A stretch of DNA of 64,000 nt from Paracoccaceae bacterium (GTDB taxonomy: Bacteria > Pseudomonadota > Alphaproteobacteria > Rhodobacterales > Rhodobacteraceae): NCBI GenBank assembly GCA_027489355.1, contig JAIXZY010000066.1:205894-269893 (forward strand), written 5' to 3'. Below are positions 10,468-24,320 of the stretch, one piece after another. The translations under genes and the position numbers were made by a program. Positions within the stretch are counted from its first letter, which is position 1, and each line of letters begins with the position of its first letter. The notes beneath the pieces are model-generated. The model searched no databases, was not told the origin of the DNA, and was given only the letters and a program-made list of their open reading frames with translations.

Positions 10468-11885
10468 ATGGGCAGAGTGCTGTCGGTGGCCTCGGAATGT
10501 GTGCCTCTTGTGAAGACCGGGGGCCTCGCCGATGTGGTGGGCGCGCTGCCCGCGGCGCTGCGCCCGACCGGCTGGGACATGCGGGTGCTGCTGCCGGCCT
10601 ACCGGGCCTTGCGGGCGCGGGCGAAGGACTGGCCGGTGGTCTGGGAGGAGCCGGATCTTTGGGGCGGGACGGGCCGCGTGCTGGCGGGCGAGGAGGCGGG
10701 GGTGCCGCTTCTGCTGCTGGATGCGCCGCATCTTTATGACCGCGAGGGCGGGCCCTATTCTGGGCCGCAAGGCGAGCATCCCGACAACGCGATCCGGTTT
10801 GCCGCCTTGTCCTGGGTGGGCGCGCGCATCGCCCGCGAGGGCCTGGAGGGGTGGAAGCCCGACGTCCTGCATGCGCATGACTGGCAGGCGGGGCTGGCCC
10901 CGGCCTATCTGGCCTACAACGGCAACGGCGGATGCAAATCTGTCGTCACCATCCACAATATCGCCTTCCAGGGCTGGGCTCCGGGTCACATGCTGGGGGT
11001 GCTGCGCCTGCCGGGTCATGCGTTCCATGCCGACGCGCTGGAGTATTACGGCGGGATTTCCAGCCTGAAGGCGGCGCTGGTTACGGCGGACTGGATCACC
11101 ACCGTCTCGCCCAGCTATGCGGCCGAGATCATGCGCGAAGAGTTCGGGATGGGTCTGCAAGGCGTGATCGCGAACCGGGCATCGGTCGTCTCGGGCATCC
11201 TGAACGGGGTCGATACCTCGGCCTGGAATCCGGGGGCCGAGGATCTGCCGTTCGGACCGAAGACGATGGCGGGCAAGGCGGCCTCGCGCGCGCGGATCTG
11301 CGAGGAGTTCGGGCTGGAGGTTCCGGGGCCACTGGCCATCGTCGTCAGCCGGTTGACCGACCAGAAGGGGATCGACCTGCTGCCGGCGGTGATCCCGGAT
11401 TTCATCCTGGGTGGCGGTGGGCTGATCGTGCTTGGCTCGGGCGATCCGGGGATGGAGGCGCAGATGCGCCACCTGGCCGACCGCTTCCCGGGGCGGGTGG
11501 CGGTACGGATCGGCTATGACGAGGGGCTGAGCCACCGGCTGTTCGCGGGCGCCGATTCCGTGCTGGTGCCCAGCCGGTTCGAGCCTTGCGGGCTGACGCA
11601 GATGTACGGCCTGCGCTACGGGACCTTGCCCGTGGTCAGTATGGTGGGCGGGCTGGCCGATACGGTGATCGGGGCGAATCCGGCTACGCTGGCTGCGGGG
11701 GCGGCGACGGGGGTGTCGTTCCACCCGGTCGATGCGCTGGCGTTCGGGCGGGCGCTGGGACAGCTGCTGGACCTTTACCGCCAGCCGAAGCTTTGGGCGA
11801 AGCTGCGGTCGAATGCGATGGCGCATCCGGTGGGGTGGGAAACCAGTGCCGCTGCCTATGCCAGCCTTTACGAAAGGCTGACCGC

Positions 11886-11889
<4 letters not shown>
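10468..11889 (+). CDS. glgA: Glycogen synthase (ADP-glucose, GT5)
   Basis: Transfers glucose from ADP-glucose to the growing alpha-1,4-glucan. The 473-residue GT-B protein has the N-terminal VKTGGLADVVGALP motif that binds ADP-glucose, the HAHDWQAGL segment, and the C-terminal SRFEPCGLTQMYGLRYG region carrying the E-x7-E type pair. Length is normal. AAGGCAAGG precedes the ATG. The 60-bp gap from glgC shows no terminator, so it is part of the same operon; its stop overlaps the GTG of glgX. Confidence 0.97.
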
Positions 11890-16427
<4,538 letters not shown>

Positions 16428-16431
<4 letters not shown>

Positions 16432-17345
16432 GGCTTGCCTGCAGCGGGGTTGTCCGGCGGCAGGATCACCTGCAACTGGTGGTCCGCGATCCTGATCCTC
16501 AGGGGCAGGCGCATTTTCAGCTTTTCGCCGTCAAGCGCGACCGAAATCCGCCGGCGGCCGGGAACCGCGACGGCGATCTGTTGCGGAGTCGAGACGATCA
16601 CGTCCCTGCCGTGGTCGACCTTGCGCCGCACCAGCTTCCAGGCCAGGCGCAGGAAGCCGAGCCGCGTCTGCTGTGGCGCCAGGAACAGGACGAAGCGGTC
16701 ATCCGAGATCGCCTGCGCGCCTTCCAGGCCGAACTGGTCCAACTGGTAGGCTGACCGGGCCACGAAGACCATCGGGGTGCGGATGCGGTGCTGTGTTTCG
16801 TCCTGTTGCAGTACCATGCGGTAGGGCCGCTGAAAGCGCAGGATCGTGCGCAGCGAGGCGATATGGGCAAGGATGCGATAGCGGCCGAAGCGGGCATAGG
16901 TCGCTTCGCGTTCTTCCAGAATGGCTGGGTAGAGACCGATCGAGACATTGTTCAGGAACACGCGGCCGTTCAGGGTGCCGACGGCGATATCGTGGGGCGC
17001 GCCCTGCAGGATGGCACGGGCCGCCCCCTCGGGATCCTCGGGCATCCCAAGGCCGCGGGCGAAATAATTGAAGGTGCCAAGCGGCAGGACGCCCAGGGCG
17101 GTCCGGGTTCCGGAAAGGGCGTGGGCGACTCCGGCGACCGTACCGTCTCCGCCCGCTGCGACGACGATGCGGAACCCGTCGCGGATGGCGCGTGTCGCCT
17201 CGCCCGCTGGGTCTCCCGAGAAGGACCGCAGTTCGGCTCGGGTGCCGAAGACCGCGAGGGCACGATCCACCGCTCCTGGATTGCGCTGCGCCGTACCCGA
17301 CCGCGGGTTCGCCAGAACGCAGATATCCGCAACACCGTCCGGCAT
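16428..17345 (-). CDS. Diacylglycerol kinase catalytic-domain lipid kinase (YegS/DagK-like)
   Basis: A 305-residue ATP-dependent lipid kinase. Diagnostic motifs are the ICVLANPRSGTA strand near the N-terminus, the nucleotide-binding AAGGDGTVAGVAHAL at about residues 62-76, and LPLGTFNYFARGLG. The N-terminal domain is followed by a beta-sandwich half with NNVSIGLYP. It would phosphorylate diacylglycerol or a related lipid at the inner membrane. It is the first gene of a two-gene leftward operon with the phosphoesterase. Confidence 0.87.
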
Positions 17346-17372
17346 GAGTGCACCCCGCTGATCCCGAAGGAT

Positions 17373-17828
17373 CTAGGTGCGCAGGCCGGTCTCTTCCAGA
17401 AGGCCCATGCGCTTGGCCTCGTAATAGTACCCCTTGGAGTACCACATCACTGCGCGATCCTGTGACCCGCGCGAGACAAGCCAGGCGCCGCGCAGGTACT
17501 TTCCGGCGTACATGAGGTTCGTTTCCGCATCGAGCAGCCCCTCGGGCGGACCCTGATATCCCATCGTCCGCGCGGTCTGCGGCATGATCTGCATCAGCCC
17601 GTAGTAGGGACCGTTTCGTGCGCCGGGGTTGTAGCCGCTTTCGCGCTGTATCACCCGGTGGAGCAGGCTTTCCGGAATGTCGTGGATGCCGGCATATTTC
17701 CGCACCAGCGCATTCATTTCGGGACTGGCGCCGGGGGCGAGGGAGGCGCGGCTGGCGGGTTCGGGCTTGCGCCCGCAGGCGGCGAGGGCGATGGCCCCCA
17801 GGATGAGACCACGGCGGGAAAAGGTCAT
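17373..17828 (-). CDS. Lytic-transglycosylase-like (SLT domain) lipoprotein
   Basis: A 151-residue exported protein with an N-terminal lipoprotein signal (LILGAIALAAC, lipobox cysteine at residue 18) preceded by SRR. The rest is a compact SLT domain: the catalytic glutamate is Glu63 in IQRESGYNPGARNG, followed by YYGLMQIMPQTARTMGY and the NLMYAGKYL helix. It would cleave peptidoglycan glycan strands in the periplasm, probably tethered to the membrane. It is short for a transglycosylase but has the complete core. It is preceded by a 292-bp gap shared with the divergent HNH gene. Confidence 0.85.
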   Translation of the reverse strand: MTFSRRGLILGAIALAACGRKPEPASRASLAPGASPEMNALVRKYAGIHDIPESLLHRVIQRESGYNPGARNGPYYGLMQIMPQTARTMGYQGPPEGLLDAETNLMYAGKYLRGAWLVSRGSQDRAVMWYSKGYYYEAKRMGLLEETGLRT

Positions 17829-18120
17829 GGGCAGGCTCCGGTTCAGGCCTGCCGAGGGTTAGCGGGGCAGGGCACGCGATGCAACCCTGGGGGAGCCGCG
17901 CTGGCAGGATGCGGCTGGGACCCCGGGCGCGCCCCCTGCGATGCCCGCGTCATTTCCGCGTTACCTGGCCGGTGTAGGCAGCCCTTGGTCACCCTTTCGG
18001 CACTCTGGCGCTTGGGGGTTGCCTTGGGCGGAACGCCAGATATAGTTTTCAGTCATCGGGGCGGGACTCCCCGCCCTGTGGCCGAACGGTCGACGGGCGA
18101 AGCGCGGAGTCTTGGACGGA
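17829..18120. other. Divergent intergenic region between SLT lipoprotein and HNH gene
   Basis: About 290 bp with no convincing gene; a longer reading frame that crosses it is part of the shadow frame upstream of the mgtC-like gene. It must hold the two divergent promoters. I could not pick a reliable -35/-10 pair, and no strong hairpin is apparent. Confidence 0.5.
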
Positions 18121-18705
18121 ATGGACGGCGATTTCAGAACCCAGTTCGTGCGCGATCCCGCGGCGCTGAAGCACTTTCCGGCTCTGGTGCTGAACGCGGA
18201 TTATCGCCCGCTGAGCTACTACCCTCTCAGTCTCTGGCCCTGGCAGGAGGCGATCAAGGCCGCCTTCCTGGACAGGGTGCAGATCGTCGCCGAATACGAC
18301 CAGATCGTGCGAAGCCAGCGGCAGGAGTTCAGGATACCTTCCGTCGTCGTGCTGAAAGAATTCGTGAGACCCCAGAAGCGCGTGGCCTTCACGCGCTTCA
18401 ATCTTTTTCTGCGGGACGAGTTCTGCTGCCAGTATTGCGGTGCGAAGGGCGATCTGACCTTCGACCACGTGCTGCCCCGGTCAAAGGGCGGCATCACCAG
18501 CTGGGAGAACGTGGTCGCGGCCTGTTCGCCCTGCAACCTGCGAAAGGGGTCGCGGACGCTGAAACAGTCGGGCCTGTCGCTGCGCCGCCCCCCGCGCGCG
18601 CCGACCGCCGAGGAGATGCAGGCCCACGGTCGCCGCTTCCCGCCGAACCACCTGCACGAGAGCTGGATGGACTATCTGTACTGGGATGCCGAACTCGAGG
18701 CCTGA
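18121..18705 (+). CDS. HNH endonuclease-domain protein
   Basis: A 194-residue protein with a C-terminal HNH nuclease fold: two zinc-knuckle cysteine pairs (CQYC and CSPCN), the FDHVLPRSKGG catalytic stretch (the DH pair near residue 118) and NLRKGSRT. The N-terminal half (FPALVLNADYRPLSYYPLSLW) is the conserved extension of a widespread alphaproteobacterial HNH family that stands alone rather than with a methylase or phage genes. I chose the ATG at 18121; an in-frame TTG nine bases upstream is possible but too close to the only purine-rich site. Cellular role is unknown, perhaps in DNA repair; this is inference. Confidence 0.88.
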   Translation: MDGDFRTQFVRDPAALKHFPALVLNADYRPLSYYPLSLWPWQEAIKAAFLDRVQIVAEYDQIVRSQRQEFRIPSVVVLKEFVRPQKRVAFTRFNLFLRDEFCCQYCGAKGDLTFDHVLPRSKGGITSWENVVAACSPCNLRKGSRTLKQSGLSLRRPPRAPTAEEMQAHGRRFPPNHLHESWMDYLYWDAELEA

Positions 18706-18718
18706 GAGGTCGCTTCAA

Positions 18719-18751
18719 GCCGTTACAGTGCCGTTACAAAAGCTTCACAAA
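18719..18751 (+). promoter_or_regulatory. Three tandem 11-bp repeats upstream of mgtC-like gene (Pho-box-like)
   Basis: Three direct units with an 11-bp period lie directly after the HNH stop: GCCGTTACAGT, GCCGTTACAAA and AGCTTCACAAA. The 7+4 spacing is that of PhoB binding sites (consensus CTGTCAT repeated every 11 bp), although only 3-4 of 7 core positions match per unit. They end 46 bp before the MgtC-like ATG, so they could be an activator site for that gene. Confidence 0.4.
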
Positions 18752-18797
18752 GCGGAACCGGAGTGTTCTTCTGCGCCTTTCTCTGGGGAGGTGCAGG

Positions 18798-19496
18798 ATG
18801 TTCGCGGGACTGGAAGCAGCGGCGGTGAACCTTGGTGTGGCGCTTGGCTGCGGCGCGTTGATCGGTTCGGAACGTCAGGTGCGGCAGCGGATGGCGGGCC
18901 TGCGGACCAATGCGCTGGTGGCGCTGGGGGCAGCAAGTTTCGTGATCTTCTCGGGCCTTTATCCCGACGAGGTCAGCCCGACGCGGGTGGCCGCCCAGAT
19001 CGTATCCGGCATTGGCTTCCTGGGCGCCGGGATCATCTTCCGCGACGGGTTCAACGTCCACGGGTTGAACACGGCGGCGACCCTGTGGTGCTCGGCCGGC
19101 GTGGGGATGATGGCGGGACACGGCGCCTGGGAACATGCGCTGCTGCTGACGGCGATGGTGGTCTTCGTGAATCTCGGCCTGCGACCGCTGGTCAAGCTTC
19201 TGAAACGTTACACCCGCGCCGGCGTGCCGGTGATGAAAGCCTACCGCGTGCAGGTGACCGTAGATCCCGCCCAGGAGGCCCAGGTGCGCAGTCTGATGTT
19301 GCGGACGCTGTCGCTGGGTGGCCTGCATATTTCGGAGATCGGTGTTTCCAGTGCGGACGAGGGCGCGCGGCTGGACCTTGCAGCGACCGTGACCGCAGAG
19401 CTGGTGGGCGAGGTGGCGCTGGAACAGGCGGTGCAGCGTCTTGCCGCGGAACCGGGCCTTCTGCGCGTCCGATGGGAGCCGTTGGAGGAGGGCTGA
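18798..19496 (+). CDS. MgtC/SapB family inner-membrane protein
   Basis: A 232-residue protein of the MgtC family. The N-terminal two thirds hold about five hydrophobic helices with the family motifs LGCGALIGSERQ, AGLRTNALVALGA, GIGFLGAGIIF and GLNTAATLWCSAGVG. The C-terminal 80 residues form a soluble ACT-like domain (YRVQVTVDP onwards). MgtC proteins modulate the F1F0 ATPase or phosphate/Mg2+ homeostasis; which applies here is not shown. I chose the ATG at 18798, just after GGAGGTGCAGG; the longer open frame upstream is noncoding or HNH shadow. The tandem repeats just upstream suggest phosphate-type regulation. Confidence 0.9.
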   Translation: MFAGLEAAAVNLGVALGCGALIGSERQVRQRMAGLRTNALVALGAASFVIFSGLYPDEVSPTRVAAQIVSGIGFLGAGIIFRDGFNVHGLNTAATLWCSAGVGMMAGHGAWEHALLLTAMVVFVNLGLRPLVKLLKRYTRAGVPVMKAYRVQVTVDPAQEAQVRSLMLRTLSLGGLHISEIGVSSADEGARLDLAATVTAELVGEVALEQAVQRLAAEPGLLRVRWEPLEEG

Positions 19497-19556
19497 GGTT
19501 CCCCCCCGCGTCGAGCGATGCTAGACAGGACCGGGTGAAGGCTGTAGAAGGCGGCC

Positions 19557-19568
19557 GTTAGCGCTAAC
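19557..19568. promoter_or_regulatory. Perfect palindromic operator in front of zwf
   Basis: GTTAGCGCTAAC is a perfect 12-bp palindrome with the central CG typical of LacI-family operators. It ends 22 bp before the zwf ATG, a position suited to repression. From memory, the LacI-type regulator CceR of Rhodobacter sphaeroides controls Entner-Doudoroff and central carbon genes including zwf through a motif of this kind; the match is recalled, not searched. A related site lies upstream of glgP. Confidence 0.65.
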
Positions 19569-19590
19569 AGCGCCCTCGCAGGAGACGGTC

Positions 19591-21045
19591 ATGGTTTCGC
19601 GTGTCATTCCGGTCGATGTCTTCGATCTGGTGATCTTCGGCGGCACGGGCGACCTTGCGCGCCGGAAGATCCTTCCCGGGCTTTACCGCCGCTTCGTCGC
19701 GGGACAGATGGTGCCGGAAAGCCGGATCATCGGGGCAGCGCGCGCTGAGCTTAGCGACGACACCTTCCGCCAGCAGGTGCGCGAGGCCATTGCCGAGTTC
19801 GTGCCGAAAGCGCGTCAGGACGCCGCGGCGATCGAGGGGTTTCTCGCGCGGATCCACTATGTCTCGATTGACGCGACGGGCACTGGCGGCTGGGCGCAGC
19901 TGAAGGCACTGATGCGCGAGAACGTGGTGCGGGCGTTCTATTTCTCGGTCGCGCCCAGCCTGTTCGGGGACATCGCGCAAAGGCTGTCCGAGAACGCCAT
20001 TGCCGATGCCTGGAGCCGGATCGTGGTGGAAAAACCCTTCGGGCGCGATCTTGCAAGTGCCAAGGCGCTGAACGCCGTGCTGGCCAAGCATTTCAACGAG
20101 ACGCAGATCTATCGGATCGACCATTACCTGGGCAAGGAAACGGTCCAGAACCTGATGGCGGTGCGCTTCGCCAACATCCTGTTCGAGCCGCTGTGGAAGG
20201 CCGAATACATCGACCACGTCCAGATCACCGTAGCCGAAACCGTGGGCGTCGACGGGCGTGGGGCCTATTACGACAAGTCGGGCGCGATGCGGGACATGGT
20301 GCAGAACCACCTGATGCAGCTTCTGTGCCTGATCGCCATGGAGCCTCCGTATCACTTCGACCCCGATGCCGTGCGGGACGAGAAGCTGAAGGTCATCCGC
20401 GCGCTGAAGCCGGTTCCGCCTGAGGACATCGTGCGCGGCCAGTACGGGGCCGGGAAAGGCGAGAAGAGCTATGTCGTCCATTCCGAGAATCCGGGCTCGA
20501 CGACGGAAAGCTACATTGCGCTGAAGGTCGCGATCTCGAACTGGCGCTGGCAGGGGGTGCCGTTCTACCTGCGCACGGGCAAGCGGCTGCGGGCGCGGGC
20601 CAGCGAGATCGCGATCACGTTCAAGCAGCCGCCGCACGCGATCTTCGACGATGCGAAGGGCTGGCACGAGAACGTGCTGGTCATCCGGCTGCAACCGAAC
20701 GAAGGCATGAACCTGATGGTGATGATCAAGGAGCCGGGACCGGGCGGCATGCGCCTGATGCAGGTCCCTCTGGACATGTCCTTTGCCGAGGCGCTGGGGG
20801 ATGAGGCCGAGGATGTGCCAGACGCCTATGAGCGACTCATCATGGACGTGATCCGCGGCAACCAGACGCTTTTCATGCGCGGCGACGAGGTCGAGGCCGC
20901 CTGGGCCTGGACCGATCCGATCATCCAGGGCTGGGAAGGCCGCGGCGACAGGCCCCAGACCTATGACCCCGGATCCTCGGGTCCCGAGGATGCGTTGATG
21001 CTGATGCACCGCGACGGGCGGCGCTGGCGGGAGATACGCGAATGA
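19591..21045 (+). CDS. zwf: Glucose-6-phosphate 1-dehydrogenase
   Basis: Oxidises glucose-6-phosphate to 6-phosphogluconolactone with NAD(P)+, feeding the Entner-Doudoroff and pentose phosphate routes. The 484-residue protein has the N-terminal nucleotide-binding FGGTGDLARRKILPGLY and the active-site RIDHYLGKETVQNLMA with catalytic histidine and lysine. AGGAGACGG precedes the ATG. It heads the zwf-pgl-pgi operon, and the next gene's ATG overlaps its stop (ATGA). The palindrome 22 bp upstream suggests LacI-type control. Confidence 0.97.
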   Translation: MVSRVIPVDVFDLVIFGGTGDLARRKILPGLYRRFVAGQMVPESRIIGAARAELSDDTFRQQVREAIAEFVPKARQDAAAIEGFLARIHYVSIDATGTGGWAQLKALMRENVVRAFYFSVAPSLFGDIAQRLSENAIADAWSRIVVEKPFGRDLASAKALNAVLAKHFNETQIYRIDHYLGKETVQNLMAVRFANILFEPLWKAEYIDHVQITVAETVGVDGRGAYYDKSGAMRDMVQNHLMQLLCLIAMEPPYHFDPDAVRDEKLKVIRALKPVPPEDIVRGQYGAGKGEKSYVVHSENPGSTTESYIALKVAISNWRWQGVPFYLRTGKRLRARASEIAITFKQPPHAIFDDAKGWHENVLVIRLQPNEGMNLMVMIKEPGPGGMRLMQVPLDMSFAEALGDEAEDVPDAYERLIMDVIRGNQTLFMRGDEVEAAWAWTDPIIQGWEGRGDRPQTYDPGSSGPEDALMLMHRDGRRWREIRE

Positions 21046-21713
21046 AGCTGGAGACCTACCCGGACCGCGAATTCCTGATGCTCGGCCTTGCGAACACCAT
21101 CGCCGGGCAGCTGGCAGATTTCCTGCGGCGGGAAGGCAAGGCGACCCTCTCGGTCCCGGGCGGGACGACGCCGGGGCCGATTTTTGACACGCTGTCGGGC
21201 GTGGATATCGACTGGTCCAACGTGGCCGTGGTGCTGAACGACGAACGCTGGGTGCCGGAATCGTCCGACCGCTCGAACACCCGTCTGGTGCGCGAGCGAC
21301 TTCTGCGGGGGCGCGCGGCGCAGGCGCGGCTGGTGCCGCTTTATGCGCCCGCAGCCCAGCCCGAGGAGATGCTGGAGGCGCTGGAGGACGGTCTGCGCCC
21401 GCATCTGCCGATCTCGGTCCTTCTGCTGGGGATGGGAACGGACATGCATACGGCCAGCCTTTTCCCTGGCGCGGACCGGCTGGAGGAAGCCTTGTCCGCG
21501 TCGGCACCGCTTCTTTTGCCCATGCGCGCCGAAGCCGCGGGAGAGCCGAGGATCACCCTGACCGCTCCGGTGCTGCGCGAGGCTTTCAACATCCACATCC
21601 TGATCACCGGGCAGGCCAAGCGCGACGCGCTTGAGCGCGCGATGACGCTGACCCCGCAAGAGGCGCCGGTACGCGCCGTGCTTGACAACGCAACCGTGCA
21701 CTGGGCGGAATGA
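21042..21713 (+). CDS. pgl: 6-phosphogluconolactonase
   Basis: Hydrolyses the lactone made by Zwf to 6-phosphogluconate. The 223-residue protein belongs to the glucosamine-6-phosphate isomerase/6-PGL fold family: [17 protein letters not shown] (phosphate-binding loop near residue 41), [17 protein letters not shown] and [17 protein letters not shown]. The DERWV and GMGTDMH motifs identify a lactonase of the DevB type rather than NagB. It is coupled to zwf by a 4-bp overlap and lies 1 bp before the pgi start. Confidence 0.95.
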   Translation: MKLETYPDREFLMLGLANTIAGQLADFLRREGKATLSVPGGTTPGPIFDTLSGVDIDWSNVAVVLNDERWVPESSDRSNTRLVRERLLRGRAAQARLVPLYAPAAQPEEMLEALEDGLRPHLPISVLLLGMGTDMHTASLFPGADRLEEALSASAPLLLPMRAEAAGEPRITLTAPVLREAFNIHILITGQAKRDALERAMTLTPQEAPVRAVLDNATVHWAE

Positions 21714-21714
21714 G

Positions 21715-23313
21715 ATGAGCAAATGGGCTGAGCTGCAGCGGCTTCACGACACGAGCAAAAGCCGACATATCATTGATCTGTTTGACAAAAACCGCGCCGA
21801 AGCGTTTTCGGTCAAGGCGGAGGGTATGCTGTTCGACTATTCCAAGACCAACATCGACGCAGGGACGCGTGCGGCGCTGGTGGCCCTGGCCGAGGTCTCG
21901 GGCGTGGTCGAGAAGCGGGCGGCTATGTTTGGCGGCCAGAAGATCAACGTCACCGAGGGTCGCGCGGTCCTGCACGTGGCGCTGCGAGCCGGTGATGAGG
22001 CGGTGATCGAGGTCGACGGCCGGGATGTGCTGCCCGAGGTGCGCCGCATCCGCGCGGCCTGCGCGGCCTTCGCGCGGGATGTGCGGTCGGGCGTGTTCCA
22101 GGGGCAGGGCGGCAGAATCACCGATGTGGTGAACATCGGCATCGGCGGGTCGGACCTTGGCCCGGCCATGGCCTATCTGGCTTTGGCGCCTTACGCCGAC
22201 GGACCACGTTGCCATTTTGTGTCGAATGTGGACGGGGCGCACATTCACGACGTGCTGCAAAGTATTGATCCGACGACGACTTTGGTGATCGTGGCGTCGA
22301 AGACCTTTACCACCATCGAAACGATGACCAACGCCGACACCGCGAAGCGCTGGATGGGGGCGATGGTCGCGAACCCGGCGGCTCAGTTTGCGGCCGTCAG
22401 CACCGCCGGTGACAAGACCGCCGCCTACGGCATTGATCCCACGCGGGTTTTCGGGTTCGAGGACTGGGTCGGCGGGCGCTATTCGATGTGGGGCCCGATC
22501 GGGCTGTCACTGATGATCGCCGTGGGGCCGGAGGCGTTCGACCAGTTCCTCGCCGGTGGCAGGGCGATGGACCGGCATTTCCTGACCGCGCCCTTCGTGC
22601 AGAACATGCCGGTCATGCTTGCCTTGGTCGGCATCTGGCACAATCAGCTGTGCGGCTGCGCCACCCGGGCGGTTCTGCCGTACGATCAACGGCTTGCGCG
22701 GCTTCCGGCCTATCTGCAGCAACTGGAGATGGAATCGAACGGCAAGCGCGTCGCCATCGACGGGTCGGATCTGGAGACCAACTCTGGTCCCGTGGTCTGG
22801 GGCGAGCCGGGGACGAACGGGCAGCACGCCTTCTATCAGCTGATCCACCAGGGGACCCGCGTAGTGCCCTGTGAGTTCCTTGTCGCGCGGAAGGGGCATG
22901 AGCCTGACCTGGCGCATCAGCATCTTCTGCTGGTCTCGAACTGCCTCGCGCAGGCCGAGGCGCTGTTGCGGGGCCGAAGCCTGGACGAAGCCCGCGCGAT
23001 CCTTGCGAAGAAGGGTCTGACGGGGCCTGAGCTGGAGCGTCAGGCGCGGCATCGGGTGTTTCCGGGGAACCGGCCCTCGACGGTGCTCGCCTATGACCAG
23101 CTGACACCCTTCACGCTGGGCCAGATCATCGCGCTCTACGAGCACCGGGTGTTCGTGGAAGGCGTGATCCTGGGCATCAACTCCTACGACCAGTGGGGGG
23201 TGGAGCTTGGCAAGGAGCTGGCGCTGGCGCTGCAGCCGGTGCTGGAGGGGAAGGCCGGGACCGAGGGCAAGGATGGCTCCACGGCCGCGCTGGTGGACTT
23301 CCTGCGGAGCTGA
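21715..23313 (+). CDS. pgi: Glucose-6-phosphate isomerase
   Basis: Interconverts glucose-6-phosphate and fructose-6-phosphate. The 532-residue product carries [28 protein letters not shown] for phosphate binding, the catalytic ESNGKRV region, [20 protein letters not shown] and the C-terminal GVELGKELA signature. The ATG at 21715 was chosen over an in-frame start 33 bp upstream inside pgl because the protein then begins at the usual helix. It is the last gene of the operon and is followed by a strong hairpin. Confidence 0.97.
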   Translation: MSKWAELQRLHDTSKSRHIIDLFDKNRAEAFSVKAEGMLFDYSKTNIDAGTRAALVALAEVSGVVEKRAAMFGGQKINVTEGRAVLHVALRAGDEAVIEVDGRDVLPEVRRIRAACAAFARDVRSGVFQGQGGRITDVVNIGIGGSDLGPAMAYLALAPYADGPRCHFVSNVDGAHIHDVLQSIDPTTTLVIVASKTFTTIETMTNADTAKRWMGAMVANPAAQFAAVSTAGDKTAAYGIDPTRVFGFEDWVGGRYSMWGPIGLSLMIAVGPEAFDQFLAGGRAMDRHFLTAPFVQNMPVMLALVGIWHNQLCGCATRAVLPYDQRLARLPAYLQQLEMESNGKRVAIDGSDLETNSGPVVWGEPGTNGQHAFYQLIHQGTRVVPCEFLVARKGHEPDLAHQHLLLVSNCLAQAEALLRGRSLDEARAILAKKGLTGPELERQARHRVFPGNRPSTVLAYDQLTPFTLGQIIALYEHRVFVEGVILGINSYDQWGVELGKELALALQPVLEGKAGTEGKDGSTAALVDFLRS

Positions 23314-23337
23314 AGCGCCCGGTTTCTTTGAAGAAAT

Positions 23338-23367
23338 CGGACCGGAGCCTTTGAAGGCTCCGGTCCG
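23338..23367. terminator. Bidirectional hairpin terminator between pgi and ridA
   Basis: A perfect 12-bp GC-rich stem (CGGACCGGAGCC with its complement) and a six-base TTTGAA loop lie 25 bp after the pgi stop and 23 bp past the stop of the convergent ridA-like gene. The T-tracts are short on both sides (AAATTT on the right, a TTTCTTC run on the left in the reverse direction), so it may serve both genes. Confidence 0.75.
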
Positions 23368-23389
23368 GAAATTTCGAATTTTCCGACGC

Positions 23390-23743
23390 TTACTTCAGCG
23401 CGACAGTGACGATGACCTCGACCTTGTAGTCGGGGGTCGCCAGTTTGGCTTCCCCGGTGGCGCGCGCCGGGGTGTGACCCTGCGGGACCCAGGTGTCCCA
23501 GACCGAGTTCATCTCGGCGAAGGTCGAGATGTCGGCCAGCCAGATCTGCGCCGAGAGGATGCGGGTCTTGTCGGTTCCGGCCTTGGCCAGGATCGCGTCG
23601 ATGGCGGCAAGGGCCTGGCGGGTCTGGTCAGCGACCGAGCCGCCGGGTTCGCCCAGCTGGCCCGCAACCCAGAGGATGCCGTTGTAGGCCACGGCCTCGG
23701 ACATGCGGGGGCCGGTGCCGTAGCGGGTGATGTCGGTGTTCAT
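23390..23743 (-). CDS. RidA/YjgF/TdcF family protein
   Basis: A 117-residue trimeric-type RidA protein, which hydrolyses reactive enamine/imine intermediates to keto acids and ammonia. The substrate-contacting arginine is Arg94 in TPARATGEA; VAYNGILWVAGQLG and AIDAILAKAGTDKTRILSAQIWL are typical. The C-terminus deviates from archetypal RidA (YKVEVIVTVAL instead of an EIEAIA-type ending), so it may belong to a RidA subfamily of different function. It is a single gene, convergent with pgi. Confidence 0.88.
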   Translation of the reverse strand: MNTDITRYGTGPRMSEAVAYNGILWVAGQLGEPGGSVADQTRQALAAIDAILAKAGTDKTRILSAQIWLADISTFAEMNSVWDTWVPQGHTPARATGEAKLATPDYKVEVIVTVALK

Positions 23744-23804
23744 GGTCTTCTCCTGTTGGCGTCGGGCGGCTGGTTAGCCGGTTCCGCGCCCGAACGGAAG
23801 CACC

Positions 23805-24113
23805 TTACACGCGACGGCAGTTGAACTGGTCGTCCGTTGCCCCCGAGACCCAGGTCAAGCCGGACTGGGTCACCGCAACGAGGGCGATCGTGTAGCCGTT
23901 CGCGAAGCGAAGGATATAGTCGCGCCCGTTCCGGGTGACGCTCTGCATCCGGTAGGTGTCCGAGCCGGTGGTATAGGTCGTATTGGTGAAGGTGAACCTG
24001 TCGACGCCGCAATCCCAGCTGCCGACGAAGGCATAGGGTTCGGACGGGCCGCTGTCCTGCACACAGGCGGCGAGGGGCAAAAGAAGCGACAGGGCAAGAC
24101 GGCGAGGGGACAT
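23805..24113 (-). CDS. Small hypothetical lipoprotein
   Basis: A 102-residue secreted protein with a lipobox (LSLLLPLAAC, cysteine at residue 17) after an RR pair. The mature part (about 85 residues) resembles small alphaproteobacterial beta-rich lipoproteins with FVGSWDCGVDRFTFTN, and it has two further cysteines (WDC and FNC near the C-terminus) that could form a disulfide. No function recognised. It lies between ridA and tRNA-Gly on the same strand. Confidence 0.75.
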   Translation of the reverse strand: MSPRRLALSLLLPLAACVQDSGPSEPYAFVGSWDCGVDRFTFTNTTYTTGSDTYRMQSVTRNGRDYILRFANGYTIALVAVTQSGLTWVSGATDDQFNCRRV

Positions 24114-24183
24114 GGGCGGCTCCGGTTGGACTGCCGCAAGGCATCCTGCGGCGCGGGCCGGCTGTCAATCAGTGAAAACGGAA

Positions 24184-24257
24184 TGGAGCGGGTGAAGGGA
24201 ATCGAACCCTCGTCGTAAGCTTGGGAAGCTTCTGCTCTACCATTGAGCTACACCCGC
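24184..24257 (-). tRNA. tRNA-Gly (anticodon CCC)
   Basis: On the minus strand the 74-nt cloverleaf reads acceptor GCGGGTG / CACCCGC, D-arm GCTC-GAGC with the AATGGTA loop, anticodon loop TTCCCAA (anticodon CCC, glycine codon GGG), T-arm GGGTTCGATTCCC and an encoded terminal TCCA. One mismatch closes the anticodon stem, as in other proteobacterial tRNA-Gly of this type. Confidence 0.95.
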
Positions 24258-24320
24258 CTTGGCTTCGATTTAGCCATTCCCCCCGGCGAAGGCAAGCCGG
24301 TTGCCGCGGGAAAGCCACCA

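Noticed and set aside
17658..18797. Long N-terminal extension of the mgtC-like frame reading through the HNH gene
   Set aside because: The extension lies over noncoding DNA and the HNH gene in another frame; the true start has a GGAGG-type site at 18788-18797 and matches the family N-terminus.
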